33,340 nt of DNA from Caryophanales bacterium UBA4100 (GCA_002383285.1 DFXU01000035.1:61847-95186); one strand, 5' to 3'; counted from the stretch's first letter, positions 7,669 through 18,950 are shown. Notes: a model not told the origin generated them from the sequence alone. Numbers and translations: made by a program.

Positions 7669-10600
7669 TTACATCGTTAGCTCGATAAGGTGCTCAGAAG
7701 CATCATTGATTAGATTAATAAACGGGCCTTGTTGTCTGTCTTCTTCAGTCAACTCGATATCTTGACCGTCAACAAGTAATTTACTAATTCCATTAGACTT
7801 ACTTGATGGATTTAAGACTGTAATGACATACAACGTCTGTTCATAGCGATAACGAATCGAATACTCTGGCCATTCAGAAGGTATGCATGGCTGTAGCAAT
7901 AGTCTATCTGCTTGGCGACGAATTCCCAGAATCCATTCCATGCCCGCTTGGTACATCCATCCTGCTGCACCCGTATACCATGTCCAACCGGCTCGTCCCT
8001 TGTGAGGATCCTCTGCATAAACATCGGCTGCCATCACATAGGGCTCTCCAACATATTGCTTAACTTCTTGAGGTGTGCGTGTATGGGCTATAGGGTTTAG
8101 AATATGGAATAATTCGAATGCTTTATCTCCATTCCCTAGTTTAGACCATGCGATAATACTCCATATTGCTCCATGCGTGTATTGAGCTCCATTCTCGCGT
8201 ATGCCCGGTGGATACCCCTGAATATAACCAGGGCTTGGATCGGTATGGTCGAAGGGTGGGGTTAGCAATCGCACAATAGATAATTCGCGATCCACCAGCT
8301 CTAGGTCAAATGAGTTCATTGACTTGACTTGCTTCTCCATTGTGCCTGCCCCCGAGATAACCGACCAAGACTGAGCGATTGCATCAATTCGACATTCTTC
8401 ATTCCGCATAGAGCCTAACCAACTTCCAGCATCTGTGAAGGCACGACGGTACCAGCTTCCATCCCATGCATACTCATCGAGTGCAGCAACTAACTGTAAT
8501 TGAACTTGCTTATACTTCTCCGCTCTTCCGTGATCACCATACTGCTGACATATCTTTATGAACCGATTCAATACATCACACAAGAACCAACCAAGCCATA
8601 CACTTTCTCCTCTTCCCTCAGCACCGACCAAATTCATCCCATCATTCCAATCTCCTACGCCAATCAAAGGTAAACCATGCTCGCCAAATCGTTGCAAGGA
8701 CCTATCAATCGCTCGATAACAGTGTTCGATAATTGATCCTTGCTGTGCGGATTGTACTGTTGATTCATAACGTTCATGCTCTCCCTCTTTAAGAGGTTCA
8801 CTGTGTAGATACGGTTCAATCATCTCGAGGACTCCAATATCTCCAGTTTGATCAACATATCTCGCTACTGCGTAGGGTAACCACAACAAATCGTCAGTGA
8901 ATAATGTTCGAATACCTCGCTCCGTCTCCTCATGCCACCAATGCTGAACATCTCCTTCTTCATATTGGTGTGAGGCATGAATCTGAATTTGCTGCTTCGT
9001 GAGATCCGGTCTGGTATGTAACAATGCCAGAGAATCCTGTAATTGATCGCGAAAGCCGTAGGCTCCTCCCGCTTGATAGAATGCAGATCTTGCCCACATT
9101 CTACACGCTAGAGATTGATATAGAAGCCATCCATTCAGCATAATGTCCATCTCTTTACAAGGTGTAACCACTGATATCTGATCTAATGTTTCCTCCCAAT
9201 AATCGTTGATCTGTGTTAATGCTTGCTCACAGGCTAATGCTTTACTGTACTTATGAGCAAGGCTAATGGCCCCATCCCTAGACGATTCACAGCCGAGTAA
9301 GATATATACGATTCGTTCGCTCTCAGGCTTTAATGTTACTTTCACTTGAACTGCGCCACAAGGATCATGGAATACACCCGATTGGCATGATAAGCTAATG
9401 CGACTCAATGCTGTCGGGTGCTCCAATGAACCATTCCGCCCAATAAATTCAGTCCGATCTGCTGTCCATGATAAATTCACACCATCTTCAGTAGAAGATA
9501 GGATCTGTTCCTCGGAAGGATTGTCCTGTGGATAGATGCCTAGGAAAGCATGCGCACCTTTGAATGATTCTTGGTATACATTATGGGCGAGCAACGCATT
9601 AGACCCCGAATCCCAATCCGTCACAATGAATGGAGCGTTGCCTTGCCTTCTAACGCCTAGTACCCATTCAGCATAGTAGGTAAGTGATACTTTCCTTACT
9701 ATATTCGAGTTATTACGTATTCTTAGCTTGAGCATCTTTACTGAATCATCGAGCGGGACAGCAATCGTCATCTCATGTTCAATTCCATGTCTTTCATGCT
9801 GAATCCGTGTTGATCCTCTTCCATGGTTTACAATATATGCCTTATCAGAATTTGTTGTAGATGCTGTTGCAGACCATAAGTCGCCGCTCTCTTCATCTCG
9901 TAGATAACATACTTCGGATGGAGGATCCAGAACAGGATCATTCGACCAAGTCGTTAATTTGAACTCTCTACTATTACGCCACCAAGTGTATCCAGTTCCT
10001 AGCTCTGATACCAAACAACCAAATTGTGGATTGGAGATAACATTAATCCATGGTGCTGGCAGATGGTTGTCATTCTTCAGTATGATTCGGTATTCCTTGC
10101 CATTCGGCGAGAACCCTCCCCATCCGTTGAAGAATAACAACTCAGTAATATCAGGCTGCTGTATCGTTTCCACACGCACAGAATCACGCACAGGAATAAG
10201 CAGCTCGGGCACGATTGTCTTCGATCCCCTCTCCTTAAGCTGTGATTTTAAGCTAGGTCCATCAGCCTTTAATACAATCCGAGCAGTAGCACACAGCAGT
10301 GTTCTATCTTCAATAGATAGCTGTTCACTATTAATGATGTACACACCAGCTGGTCTTGCACCAAGCCGATCGACATTATGCTCGCTGACTCTCATCAATG
10401 CCTCTTGTAAATGCTGTTGATATCCCTCTTCTGATTCATTCAGAATGATCAGGTCAAACGACAAGCCCATTCTTCGTAAATACTCATGAGCTTTCAGAAG
10501 CTTGATCATTGAACGAAGATCCGACTCACTAGCTATTCGAGTCAGAACCATTGGCATATCACCAGAGATACCATGTGACCATAGACTGGATTGACTACGC

Positions 10601-13600
10601 ACATTCTGTTGTATTGAAATTTCCTGTTCAACCTTTAGTGGCGAAGTATATAAAATCTGACTTGCTAATTTTTGGTAGGTAACTGCATCAGTCGTCGTTA
10701 AGTTCTGCTGACGAAGCTCAATTTGGCTGCGATTCCACGCAAGCTGGAATGATCGATCAACAGCTTGTGGTGTGCTTAGGCGGTTCGCAATACCAATCGC
10801 CTCTTCTTTTGTATCAGCGATAGATGTTACAGCAAACAGATGAATTTGTGTCCCAGGCTCAATGCTTATCCTTCTTCTCATGATGAAAGCTGGATCTGCG
10901 ACTGAACCGACAGTTCCACGAAGATGTAAGCGAATTCCTTGTGGTCGCGCTAATGTATGTCCCCGTCCAATGAATCGAGCTCGATCCGTTTCAAATTCAA
11001 CTGTACCGATTGAATGTCCCGCTACTCGAAGTGAATGTGCTGCCCAAGTTGCTTTGCCATTCACCTCACGAGGTCTTCGGGCAGCAAGTAGACATTCATT
11101 CTCCTCTTCAAACTGTGTTCGAACGAATAACTTACTGAATGCAGGATGAGCATCATCTGCAATAGGTAGAGCTAGAACCAGCTCTTGGAATGTAGTGACT
11201 TCAATAATTCGAGTTTCGGCACCAGTATTCATAATCGTCAATCGACGAACCTCTGCATTGGATTCCGAGGATACACAAATTTCCAAATTCGTTTTTATAT
11301 CGCCATCCACACGTGAGAATACAGCACTATCGAGCGAGAAGCGAACATATTGCTCTGTAGAAGGTACACGGCAAGGCTGAAAGGTCGGAGACCATACTTG
11401 ATCTTCAGTTACATCCCGAATGTACATATAACTACCTGAACGATCTATAATGGGGTCTTCCTGCCAGCGTGAAATCGCGATTCCTTCATAGCGGCTAAAT
11501 CCACTGCCGCTAACGGTTATCGCCGTCATGTAAGCTCCATTCGAGAGCAAGCATACCTCAGGTGTAGGTGTAGTCGGATTATGATATTCTCTAAATCCAC
11601 CTGCGTGTACAGATTTCGTCTCTAACTTATGAACCTGTGCCTTCATTGGACGATGAAGGATTCTTGGCTTTCTAGGAATTCGTTCCTGTAATATTAGCTC
11701 CACTGATCTTATCAACTTGTTATTGTGAAATCGATCATACATCTTCTGAGGCAGAAGTACATTCGCCAATGTTAATAAGCTCATTCCTTGATGATGTGCC
11801 ATAAAGCTTTTGATGACTGTAAATTCCTGATCCTTGGGTAATCTTGTACGTGTGTAATCTAAAGCCTCGTAGTAGCCAAATTCTCCTCTAGCTCCAAGAG
11901 TTTCTAATTTTTCCAGGGTAAGAAGTCCCGATTTCTGGGTGTAAGGTAGCCCCATAATCGTGGCATATGGTGCTATGACCAAATCTTGTTCGAGCCCACG
12001 CTTAAAGCCTAAGCCCGGAACACCAAAAGCTTGATATTGATAGTTCATCTGAAAGTCGAATGCATAATAGCCTGATTCCGAGATGCCATAGGGCACCCCA
12101 CGACTACTCGCATACTCCATCTGTCGCTGAACAACTGCTCGGTATGTGCTATCCCAAATACTATTCCGATAAGTTCGCAGGAGTAACCAAGGCATAAGAT
12201 ATTCGAACATTGTACCCGACCATGAAAGTAATGCAGCGTAGCTTCCAATCTTAGTCATTGTTCGTCCAAGTGCATGCCAATGCGAAACTGAAACCTGGCC
12301 AAGTGCAATTGCAATAAAGCTTGCCTGCCTCGCTTCTGAGGCCATTAGATCATAAACAATGTTGTCTCGCTCTTGCCTTCCAACATGATAGCCTAATGAG
12401 AATAGACTTGCTTTATGATCATATAAGGGTCGAAAATTGGTTTCATGTATTAATGTTTCTAATCGAGCAATAAGCGAATTTCCTTCTGATGCAGCATCAG
12501 CATCCACCAGAAGCCACTCTATTAGCCCTTCCTTTGCTGTAATTAAGCACGCTACAAAATTCCCGGAATCAACTGTTGACACGAATTGTGGGAGTAAAGG
12601 TTCTAGAGTCTGTGTATCATACCAATTCAGCAGATGACCCTCCCACTTAACCAGCTTTTCTATAGAGGACACTGTCTGATTCAATCTTTCCATTAATTCA
12701 GGAGTATCAATAAATCCGAAATCTCTGGCTGCAAGCGCACAAGTTAGATATAAGCCAATATTCGTAGGAGAAGTACGATGAGCAACCCCATTGGGAGGGC
12801 TGATCTGGACGTTATCAGGCGGAAGAAAGTGATCCTCGGCTGTTACATACACCTCAAAGAATGACCATATATCGCGTGACAATATTCGTAGCTTCTCACT
12901 CTCCGCTTCGATCAGAATAAACTCGTCTTTAGCTTTTAGCGGTTTATTCAACCAAAGGACTAGCAGTGGAGCACTGACCCATAATAAACCCAATGTTACA
13001 CCTGTTGCTCTGATAAATGGTTGCTCTTCCATGATACTCATGACTGTGAATAGAATAGATATGGTAATTCCACTGCTCATCCCTAGGAGTAGGGGTTGTC
13101 GTCCCTTCTTACTGCTCTGCTCAATGTCTGCGGAGCTCACCCATTCTAACAGATGCCGCTTGGAGATGAACAAGCGATACATTGTTCGGACCACAGCATC
13201 GATTGCCATCACGCTATGATAAGGTATAGTAATCACCTGAACTAATACTTGTCCTGCCGTAATACCGATAGCCTTTGTTCGCTGCATGCTTACAATTTGT
13301 TTAATAACAGGCAACAACCATGTAACGAATACAACTGTAAACCACCTGAAGGATGTACCTGGAAGAATGGTTATCGCCAGGAACAGAATAAGCAACGTTA
13401 CCATAGGAAGTAAACTGCGTCGCAAATTATCAATGATCTGCCACCGTGTCACGAACGAAAGATCTATGGATTGTGAAACCCCACTCTGATTATGAATTTT
13501 TGGGAATAGCCATAAGAGGAGCTGCCAATCTCCACGGATCCAACGATGTAATCTCTTCTGATAGGTACTGAACAGCATAGGATGTCCATCAACCAGCTCA

Positions 13601-15804
13601 ATGTCAGATAACAATCCAGTTCGGAGAAACCCTCCCTCTAGCAAGTCATGACTGAGCACACAATTCTCAGGTATTCGATTACATATAATGTCCGAGAATG
13701 CTCGAATATCGAATATCCCCTTCCCAGTGAATATTCCTTGTCCAAGCCCATCTTGATAAGGATCTGATACTGCGAAGGCATAGGGGTCAACTCCCGTATC
13801 ACCCGACCATAAATTCGCCAGCCTCGAATGATTGGCCGATTCATAGCTCATTGCAATACGTGGCTGGAGGATGCCATAACCTTCAATTACCCTGGTTCGA
13901 GCTTCATTCATCCTTGGCCGATTATAGGGAAGATGCATCGTTCCAATCATCCTCTGCGGACTCCCCGGCGGAAGCTGTGTATCTGCATCAAGTGTGATGA
14001 GATAACGAATTGATGATAGACTTGTACTATCACTCATGTGATAATTATAAGATGTATCCTCCTTGCCGCCTAATAGCTCGATAAATTCAACCAGTTTCCC
14101 ACGTTTGCGTTCCCACCCCATCCACTTTCCTTCTGAAGGATTCCACAGCCTACGTCGATGGAATAAGTGAAATACATGACCTGGATACTTATTATTTAAT
14201 AACGAAATACTCGTCTGTGCAGCCTTTAGAACATTGTCATCCTCTAGCTGCACCTCTTTATCAGAATCCTTGTAATCACCCAAAAGTGCAAAATGGATAT
14301 GTGGATCCCTACTTACAAGATAATGCAATTCGAGACGATCCGCCATTTCATGAACTTCCTCAGTAGATGACCATATTACGGGAATAACTATCATCGTCGT
14401 TGCTTCTGGGGAAATGCCATTCGCAAAGTCATACCTAAGTAATGGTGTTGGATTTTTACGCCATGTAATCAAATCGTGAATCCACAATGTTGCCCATTCC
14501 AAAGCAGGGAATGATAACAACAGTCCCATCACTAGCATATTCAATGGTGATAATCGATCTGCATCACTGATCCAAACGATGAATCCAATCAGAATGACAA
14601 CATAGGATAGGAGCAGAAAGTTAAAGTAAGCACCTGTCGCTCTCTTCCAAATCCCCTCTTCAGGAATAGGTCTCGGTTTACTACATGATCTTAGCTCCTG
14701 CTGCAGCTGTTGAATTCCTTGAGCCTCTAATAGATAGTATGGAATATAAGCTTGACGAGATAGCATTCCATCGATTGATGAATGCTGCTCCGCCTGCTCC
14801 AGATAATGTGAGGAAGCAAGCTTAACGGCGTAAGTTGCGATTAAATTCTCAGGCACACGCAAACGACGAGCGAGCGATTCAACACGCTTGCGAAGAATAT
14901 CTCGACTTGCATAATCTAATAAGGGGTAATCCCCAGAGGCATCTTCACGTAATGTCATATCGACCAGACAAAGCTGCTCAAATTGGACACGCCAATCCCA
15001 TCGAGATAGAACACGCATACTCCCAATGAGGTTACCTGTTCTCATCTGATAATTCGCTTGCAGCTCATACTCATAAGCGACTATACGATCCAAGCTTTCC
15101 TGGCCGTTGTCTAGCTTACACATGAGCCAGTCTCGAATAATAGCAGTATCATCAGCCCATTCGCGAAGGTGATTGACAAGGTGTACAATCAAGGTACCCG
15201 ATAACGGTATGTCATGCCCAGCTTCATCAAGAGCGATCTGGAGATCTTCTGGATTAAGCCGCGAAGGTTCAAATCGAGATAGCCACTGCTCCACCATCAT
15301 ACAGATGTTTCGTCTCTCTTGTATCGTACCCAAAGCTTGTGCCAATTTTCGAAATATAACCAACCGCATGGCAAGTGGAATTGCCCAAAGCTCAGCAAGC
15401 GTTAAGATCGATACCTCTTGATAATAATTGATATAGGCAAGGAATGAAGCTTCTTCAAGACCACCATCCATATGAGTCAAATAATGTTCACAAATCGATA
15501 CTACACGTATCTCATTACTATTCCTTATAGAGGGTAAATGATATAGTGAGTGAGCCTTAAGCTGGTCTTGGGCGACTAACGCTTGCTCCTCTAGAAACTC
15601 AGCATGATCAAGCAACCATTCTTCGGCTGGTTGTGAACACGCCGTTGGACGCTTCCGCAAATCATCGACGAAGGATTCTAATTGAGTTATATCTGATGCT
15701 ACTGACTTCCGTAATTGACGATACACACTTCTTCTCGTGTGTAGATCATGTGTTAGGGCAAGCTCATGAGCTTGTTCTCTAAGTTGTTCCGTTGTTAGAA
15801 TCAT
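7669..15804 (-). CDS. ndvB: cyclic beta-1,2-glucan synthase-type giant glycosyltransferase/phosphorylase
   Basis: A 2711-residue membrane protein close in length and layout to ChvB/NdvB/Cgs (about 2800 residues). Those enzymes initiate, elongate and cyclise beta-1,2-glucan. Seen: an N-terminal region to about 390; membrane segments at about 395-445; a GT84-type glycosyltransferase with D606-x-D608, HDLLEG at 719-724 and RxxRW at 751-755; more membrane segments at 797-840 and further on; a glycoamylase-like domain (SGYYAFDFQMNYQYQAFG region, roughly 1210-1400); and C-terminal GH94 phosphorylase-like modules with WNDG, Asp2388 being the expected general acid. The start is ATG at 15804, with GGGAGG at 15809-15814; a TTG four codons earlier falls ahead of this site. 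The PBP1A gene lies 107 bases upstream on the same strand. The symbol is by architecture only. Confidence 0.88.
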   Translation of the reverse strand: MILTTEQLREQAHELALTHDLHTRRSVYRQLRKSVASDITQLESFVDDLRKRPTACSQPAEEWLLDHAEFLEEQALVAQDQLKAHSLYHLPSIRNSNEIRVVSICEHYLTHMDGGLEEASFLAYINYYQEVSILTLAELWAIPLAMRLVIFRKLAQALGTIQERRNICMMVEQWLSRFEPSRLNPEDLQIALDEAGHDIPLSGTLIVHLVNHLREWADDTAIIRDWLMCKLDNGQESLDRIVAYEYELQANYQMRTGNLIGSMRVLSRWDWRVQFEQLCLVDMTLREDASGDYPLLDYASRDILRKRVESLARRLRVPENLIATYAVKLASSHYLEQAEQHSSIDGMLSRQAYIPYYLLEAQGIQQLQQELRSCSKPRPIPEEGIWKRATGAYFNFLLLSYVVILIGFIVWISDADRLSPLNMLVMGLLLSFPALEWATLWIHDLITWRKNPTPLLRYDFANGISPEATTMIVIPVIWSSTEEVHEMADRLELHYLVSRDPHIHFALLGDYKDSDKEVQLEDDNVLKAAQTSISLLNNKYPGHVFHLFHRRRLWNPSEGKWMGWERKRGKLVEFIELLGGKEDTSYNYHMSDSTSLSSIRYLITLDADTQLPPGSPQRMIGTMHLPYNRPRMNEARTRVIEGYGILQPRIAMSYESANHSRLANLWSGDTGVDPYAFAVSDPYQDGLGQGIFTGKGIFDIRAFSDIICNRIPENCVLSHDLLEGGFLRTGLLSDIELVDGHPMLFSTYQKRLHRWIRGDWQLLLWLFPKIHNQSGVSQSIDLSFVTRWQIIDNLRRSLLPMVTLLILFLAITILPGTSFRWFTVVFVTWLLPVIKQIVSMQRTKAIGITAGQVLVQVITIPYHSVMAIDAVVRTMYRLFISKRHLLEWVSSADIEQSSKKGRQPLLLGMSSGITISILFTVMSIMEEQPFIRATGVTLGLLWVSAPLLVLWLNKPLKAKDEFILIEAESEKLRILSRDIWSFFEVYVTAEDHFLPPDNVQISPPNGVAHRTSPTNIGLYLTCALAARDFGFIDTPELMERLNQTVSSIEKLVKWEGHLLNWYDTQTLEPLLPQFVSTVDSGNFVACLITAKEGLIEWLLVDADAASEGNSLIARLETLIHETNFRPLYDHKASLFSLGYHVGRQERDNIVYDLMASEARQASFIAIALGQVSVSHWHALGRTMTKIGSYAALLSWSGTMFEYLMPWLLLRTYRNSIWDSTYRAVVQRQMEYASSRGVPYGISESGYYAFDFQMNYQYQAFGVPGLGFKRGLEQDLVIAPYATIMGLPYTQKSGLLTLEKLETLGARGEFGYYEALDYTRTRLPKDQEFTVIKSFMAHHQGMSLLTLANVLLPQKMYDRFHNNKLIRSVELILQERIPRKPRILHRPMKAQVHKLETKSVHAGGFREYHNPTTPTPEVCLLSNGAYMTAITVSGSGFSRYEGIAISRWQEDPIIDRSGSYMYIRDVTEDQVWSPTFQPCRVPSTEQYVRFSLDSAVFSRVDGDIKTNLEICVSSESNAEVRRLTIMNTGAETRIIEVTTFQELVLALPIADDAHPAFSKLFVRTQFEEENECLLAARRPREVNGKATWAAHSLRVAGHSIGTVEFETDRARFIGRGHTLARPQGIRLHLRGTVGSVADPAFIMRRRISIEPGTQIHLFAVTSIADTKEEAIGIANRLSTPQAVDRSFQLAWNRSQIELRQQNLTTTDAVTYQKLASQILYTSPLKVEQEISIQQNVRSQSSLWSHGISGDMPMVLTRIASESDLRSMIKLLKAHEYLRRMGLSFDLIILNESEEGYQQHLQEALMRVSEHNVDRLGARPAGVYIINSEQLSIEDRTLLCATARIVLKADGPSLKSQLKERGSKTIVPELLIPVRDSVRVETIQQPDITELLFFNGWGGFSPNGKEYRIILKNDNHLPAPWINVISNPQFGCLVSELGTGYTWWRNSREFKLTTWSNDPVLDPPSEVCYLRDEESGDLWSATASTTNSDKAYIVNHGRGSTRIQHERHGIEHEMTIAVPLDDSVKMLKLRIRNNSNIVRKVSLTYYAEWVLGVRRQGNAPFIVTDWDSGSNALLAHNVYQESFKGAHAFLGIYPQDNPSEEQILSSTEDGVNLSWTADRTEFIGRNGSLEHPTALSRISLSCQSGVFHDPCGAVQVKVTLKPESERIVYILLGCESSRDGAISLAHKYSKALACEQALTQINDYWEETLDQISVVTPCKEMDIMLNGWLLYQSLACRMWARSAFYQAGGAYGFRDQLQDSLALLHTRPDLTKQQIQIHASHQYEEGDVQHWWHEETERGIRTLFTDDLLWLPYAVARYVDQTGDIGVLEMIEPYLHSEPLKEGEHERYESTVQSAQQGSIIEHCYRAIDRSLQRFGEHGLPLIGVGDWNDGMNLVGAEGRGESVWLGWFLCDVLNRFIKICQQYGDHGRAEKYKQVQLQLVAALDEYAWDGSWYRRAFTDAGSWLGSMRNEECRIDAIAQSWSVISGAGTMEKQVKSMNSFDLELVDRELSIVRLLTPPFDHTDPSPGYIQGYPPGIRENGAQYTHGAIWSIIAWSKLGNGDKAFELFHILNPIAHTRTPQEVKQYVGEPYVMAADVYAEDPHKGRAGWTWYTGAAGWMYQAGMEWILGIRRQADRLLLQPCIPSEWPEYSIRYRYEQTLYVITVLNPSSKSNGISKLLVDGQDIELTEEDRQQGPFINLINDASEHLIELTM

Positions 15805-15911
15805 TGATCCTCCCAAATGAGAATAAGAAGTATTATATCGATCAGATATCCCAGAGTATGGTTAATCCGAACTCTATAAAGTTTCCCATAATGGGAGGAA
15901 ATTATGACATT

Positions 15912-18734
15912 TTAACGATTGCGATTTTTAGAATCTTTTTTATTCTTCTTATTGAAAAATTCAGAGAACCAATCCTCAATCGATTTTTGATCATTAAACT
16001 TAATTTCACTTATCTCCGATTCATTACCAACAACATCTACAGCTGTAATGACAAACATATAATAATTCCCATCCTGAGAGCTGGCCAGACTGAATTGTGC
16101 CTCATCCTGTGAGGAGACGGGCTTTCCCTGAATAAGTGCGAAATTCTCCCCATCGTTGGAGCCATATAGTCTATATCCAATAACATCATCTTCCTGATTC
16201 AATGGGAATGAGATCGTAATGGTATCATTATCTTTATTCAACTGTAATGCCCTTGGTTTGCTAGGTGAGCTACCGTCATCTGTTCTAGGATCGTTCTCCG
16301 TAGGTCCATCTAACTTGGTATCCGCAGGATAATAATGGGATATCGCCTTTCGGTCACCTGCTGGAGCTCGCTCTAAACCTTCTTTGACCTCCTGAATAAT
16401 TTCAGAGATCGACTTTTCTCTTCTGACCATAAATTTCCGTGATAGCATATCTTCTGGAGTTTTGGGGTTCGCCAGATAACTACTCCCTTTGTACATTACA
16501 TAATTGGTCATACCTGCAATGTCGTCTATTACGGTTGGGACATATGCTTTATTGAATATATCCTTTACTACATCCTTACGATCAATAAGCTCTTGTGTCG
16601 GAAGATGACCGGAATAGATGGATACGGTTTCTGTGACAATATGATCTGGCTCTGCAAATTCCTTAGTCGAGAATAAATCCTGCTGTTTACTCATAGCAGC
16701 ATCCATAATATGCGCCCAAATTTTCTTGGCTCTTAATGTGCCGCATCCAGCTGTTTTCGAACAACCACTACTTGATAACTTATGAATCGGTTGATCATAG
16801 CCTGCCCATACGCCTACCGTAACATCTGGTGTATAGCCAACAAACCAAGCATCTGCATTATTCTGTGTGGAACCGGTTTTCCCGACAAAAGGAGCTTGAT
16901 CATAGTGCTCATAATACTTTTTCAAATCGGCAGCTGTACCTGACTTTACCACCGTTTTCATCATGTCTGTCATCAAATAGGCGGTTTGTTCAGAGAATAC
17001 GGCCGTAGGTTTAGGCTTGTGTTCATATATAAGCTTTCCAGCTGCATCCTCTATCCTCGCAATCAAATAAGTTTGGTTATAGAAGCCTTGATTTGCTACC
17101 GTTGCATAAGCGTTAGTTAGTTCTTCCACAGAGACGCCATATGCTAATCCGCCAATAACACCTGTCTTTGCTAGCTTATCCTGTTCCGTAATTGTAGTAA
17201 TACCTAATTTCTTGGCGAATGTCCAAGCGTCTTCAATCCCCACCTGATCGTTAAAAAGCTTAAGTGCAGGAATATTATAAGACTTTGCCAAAGCTTCACG
17301 AGCTGTAATTAAACCATGAAACTTACCATCCCAATTCTCAGGAATATGGGCTCCGCCAGTGCTCTCTAGAACTATTGGCACATCATCAATAATACTTGCT
17401 GGCTGTATAATACCGGCTTCTAATGCAGGCAAGTATGCCGCAATTGGCTTCATGGCTGATCCCGGCTGTCTTACCATCTGCGTGGCATGGTTTAATTGCT
17501 CCACTTGAAAATCTCGCCCTTCAATCATACTGATAATCGCCCCAGATTGATTATCAATCATAATCGCGCCGACTTGCTCCAATCCCTTCTCAGGATCTTC
17601 GCCAGAGAAATTCTCTTTATTCTGAGCGATCACATTCATTTCTTTATATATCAACGGATCAATCGTCGTGTGAATTCGATAACCCATACGGTTCAGCTTA
17701 ACTCTCGCTTCATCCCACAAGGTATTATAGTTGCCATCACCTTTTACAACGTTAGGATGGTCTAGCTTTACTATTATTTCAATGGCTCGCCGTTCCACGT
17801 CCATCATCAAGAAGGGATATGCATTGTTCGCAATAGGTTTCGATTGAGATAATGCTGCTTTGATGTCATATTTCAGCGATTCCTCATATTGATCTTTTGT
17901 TATTTTCTTCTCCTCTAACATTCTTAATAAGACGAACCTTTGCCGATCAATTGCTTTGTTAAGAGCTTCCGTATTTATTTCACCATTGTTATCAAATGCA
18001 GAGAAAGCGTTTGGCTGCTGTGGTAATCCGATCAGGTAAGCAGCCTGAGCTATATGTAGCTGATGCAGGTCGTCTATATCGAATATTCCTTTGGCTGCTG
18101 ATTTCACACCATATAAATTATTACCACCCGAGCCTTTACCGAAATAAATGTGGGTCAGATAGGCTAATAGAATATCATCTTTAGAAACCGTTCTTTCCAT
18201 ACGCAATGCTAATGCGATTTCAGCCGCTTTTCGCTCAAACGTTTGATCCAAATTTAAGAACACCTGGCGAGATAGCTGCTGGGTTATTGTACTTCCCCCC
18301 GTCTGAGTCTCCTCATTCCATATCTGCTGCTTAATGGCTCTTAATGTGCCTTTTACATCCATACCATGATGGACGTAAAAATTATTATCTTCAGTGGCAA
18401 TAACAGCATCTATGACCTGCTCAGGGATTTCCTCGATTTCTGTTAACATTCGGTCCTCTCCTGAAGTTAATCGACCTATCTCAGTTTGATTGTTAAAGTA
18501 TACATGGCCCGTGATCGGGTTGTCAGTTATCGCTTCACGTATTTCTTTGTTCGAGCGAATAGGTTCCCCCTCAACAAGCGAGGATACATACCCGTATACC
18601 ATTCCGAACCCTAAGAATAGAACCATGAGGATAAATAATGAAAACCACTTTATGACTTGAATCGTTCTTTTATTCTTGACAAACGAGCTAATTCTGCTGT
18701 TCATATCAATCAATCTGGGATGTAGTTTATACAT
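15912..18734 (-). CDS. penicillin-binding protein 1A, transglycosylase/transpeptidase
   Basis: Class A PBP of 940 residues that polymerises and cross-links peptidoglycan outside the membrane. Seen: short basic cytoplasmic tail, one membrane anchor at about 29-50, GT51 domain with catalytic Glu115 in ATEDNNFY and GGSTITQQLSRQ at 147-156, transpeptidase domain with nucleophile Ser426 in PGSAMKP, SYN at 485-487 and KTGS at 619-622. The C-terminal part after about 820 looks like a fibronectin type III domain, followed by a highly basic tail. Start ATG 18734 has AGGAGG ahead. A strong terminator of the preceding gene lies upstream, so it should have its own promoter in 18735-18880, which I could not define. 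PbpF/PonA-like naming is not decided by the sequence alone. Confidence 0.95.
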   Translation of the reverse strand: MYKLHPRLIDMNSRISSFVKNKRTIQVIKWFSLFILMVLFLGFGMVYGYVSSLVEGEPIRSNKEIREAITDNPITGHVYFNNQTEIGRLTSGEDRMLTEIEEIPEQVIDAVIATEDNNFYVHHGMDVKGTLRAIKQQIWNEETQTGGSTITQQLSRQVFLNLDQTFERKAAEIALALRMERTVSKDDILLAYLTHIYFGKGSGGNNLYGVKSAAKGIFDIDDLHQLHIAQAAYLIGLPQQPNAFSAFDNNGEINTEALNKAIDRQRFVLLRMLEEKKITKDQYEESLKYDIKAALSQSKPIANNAYPFLMMDVERRAIEIIVKLDHPNVVKGDGNYNTLWDEARVKLNRMGYRIHTTIDPLIYKEMNVIAQNKENFSGEDPEKGLEQVGAIMIDNQSGAIISMIEGRDFQVEQLNHATQMVRQPGSAMKPIAAYLPALEAGIIQPASIIDDVPIVLESTGGAHIPENWDGKFHGLITAREALAKSYNIPALKLFNDQVGIEDAWTFAKKLGITTITEQDKLAKTGVIGGLAYGVSVEELTNAYATVANQGFYNQTYLIARIEDAAGKLIYEHKPKPTAVFSEQTAYLMTDMMKTVVKSGTAADLKKYYEHYDQAPFVGKTGSTQNNADAWFVGYTPDVTVGVWAGYDQPIHKLSSSGCSKTAGCGTLRAKKIWAHIMDAAMSKQQDLFSTKEFAEPDHIVTETVSIYSGHLPTQELIDRKDVVKDIFNKAYVPTVIDDIAGMTNYVMYKGSSYLANPKTPEDMLSRKFMVRREKSISEIIQEVKEGLERAPAGDRKAISHYYPADTKLDGPTENDPRTDDGSSPSKPRALQLNKDNDTITISFPLNQEDDVIGYRLYGSNDGENFALIQGKPVSSQDEAQFSLASSQDGNYYMFVITAVDVVGNESEISEIKFNDQKSIEDWFSEFFNKKNKKDSKNRNR

Positions 18735-18882
18735 GATGACCTCCTAATCCTTATATATATTCGTTCTTTATTGTTATTTTTAGTGGGTATTTAAAGCTGA
18801 TGATGAATTACCTATTACCCTCCAAATCGTAAACATAATCTTTCGCAAGAAATATCCTCACTTAATTTTCTTGTCTCATAAG

Positions 18883-18920
18883 AAAAAAGCCAGGAGACTG
18901 TATACACAGTTACTCCTAGC
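18883..18920 (-). terminator. rho-independent terminator after the BREX-type ATPase gene
   Basis: On the minus strand arms GCTAGGAG (18913-18920) and CTCCTGGC (18889-18896) pair with one G-U, and an inner ACTG/CAGT extends the stem. The 3' arm is followed directly by TTTTTT (18883-18888). It isolates the ATPase gene from the PBP1A gene downstream. Confidence 0.88.
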
Positions 18921-18950
18921 TCATATGGTAGAAATTTAATATAAATTAAT

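Noticed and set aside
9959..10420. 153-codon plus-strand frame inside the giant glucan synthase gene
   Set aside because: No recognisable protein features; the opposite frame encodes a well-supported enzyme throughout.
15884..15896. Short dyad TCCCATAATGGGA after the PBP1A gene as a terminator
   Set aside because: Six-bp arms with a one-base centre cannot form a normal hairpin loop and no T-tract follows; no terminator is evident between PBP1A and the giant gene.
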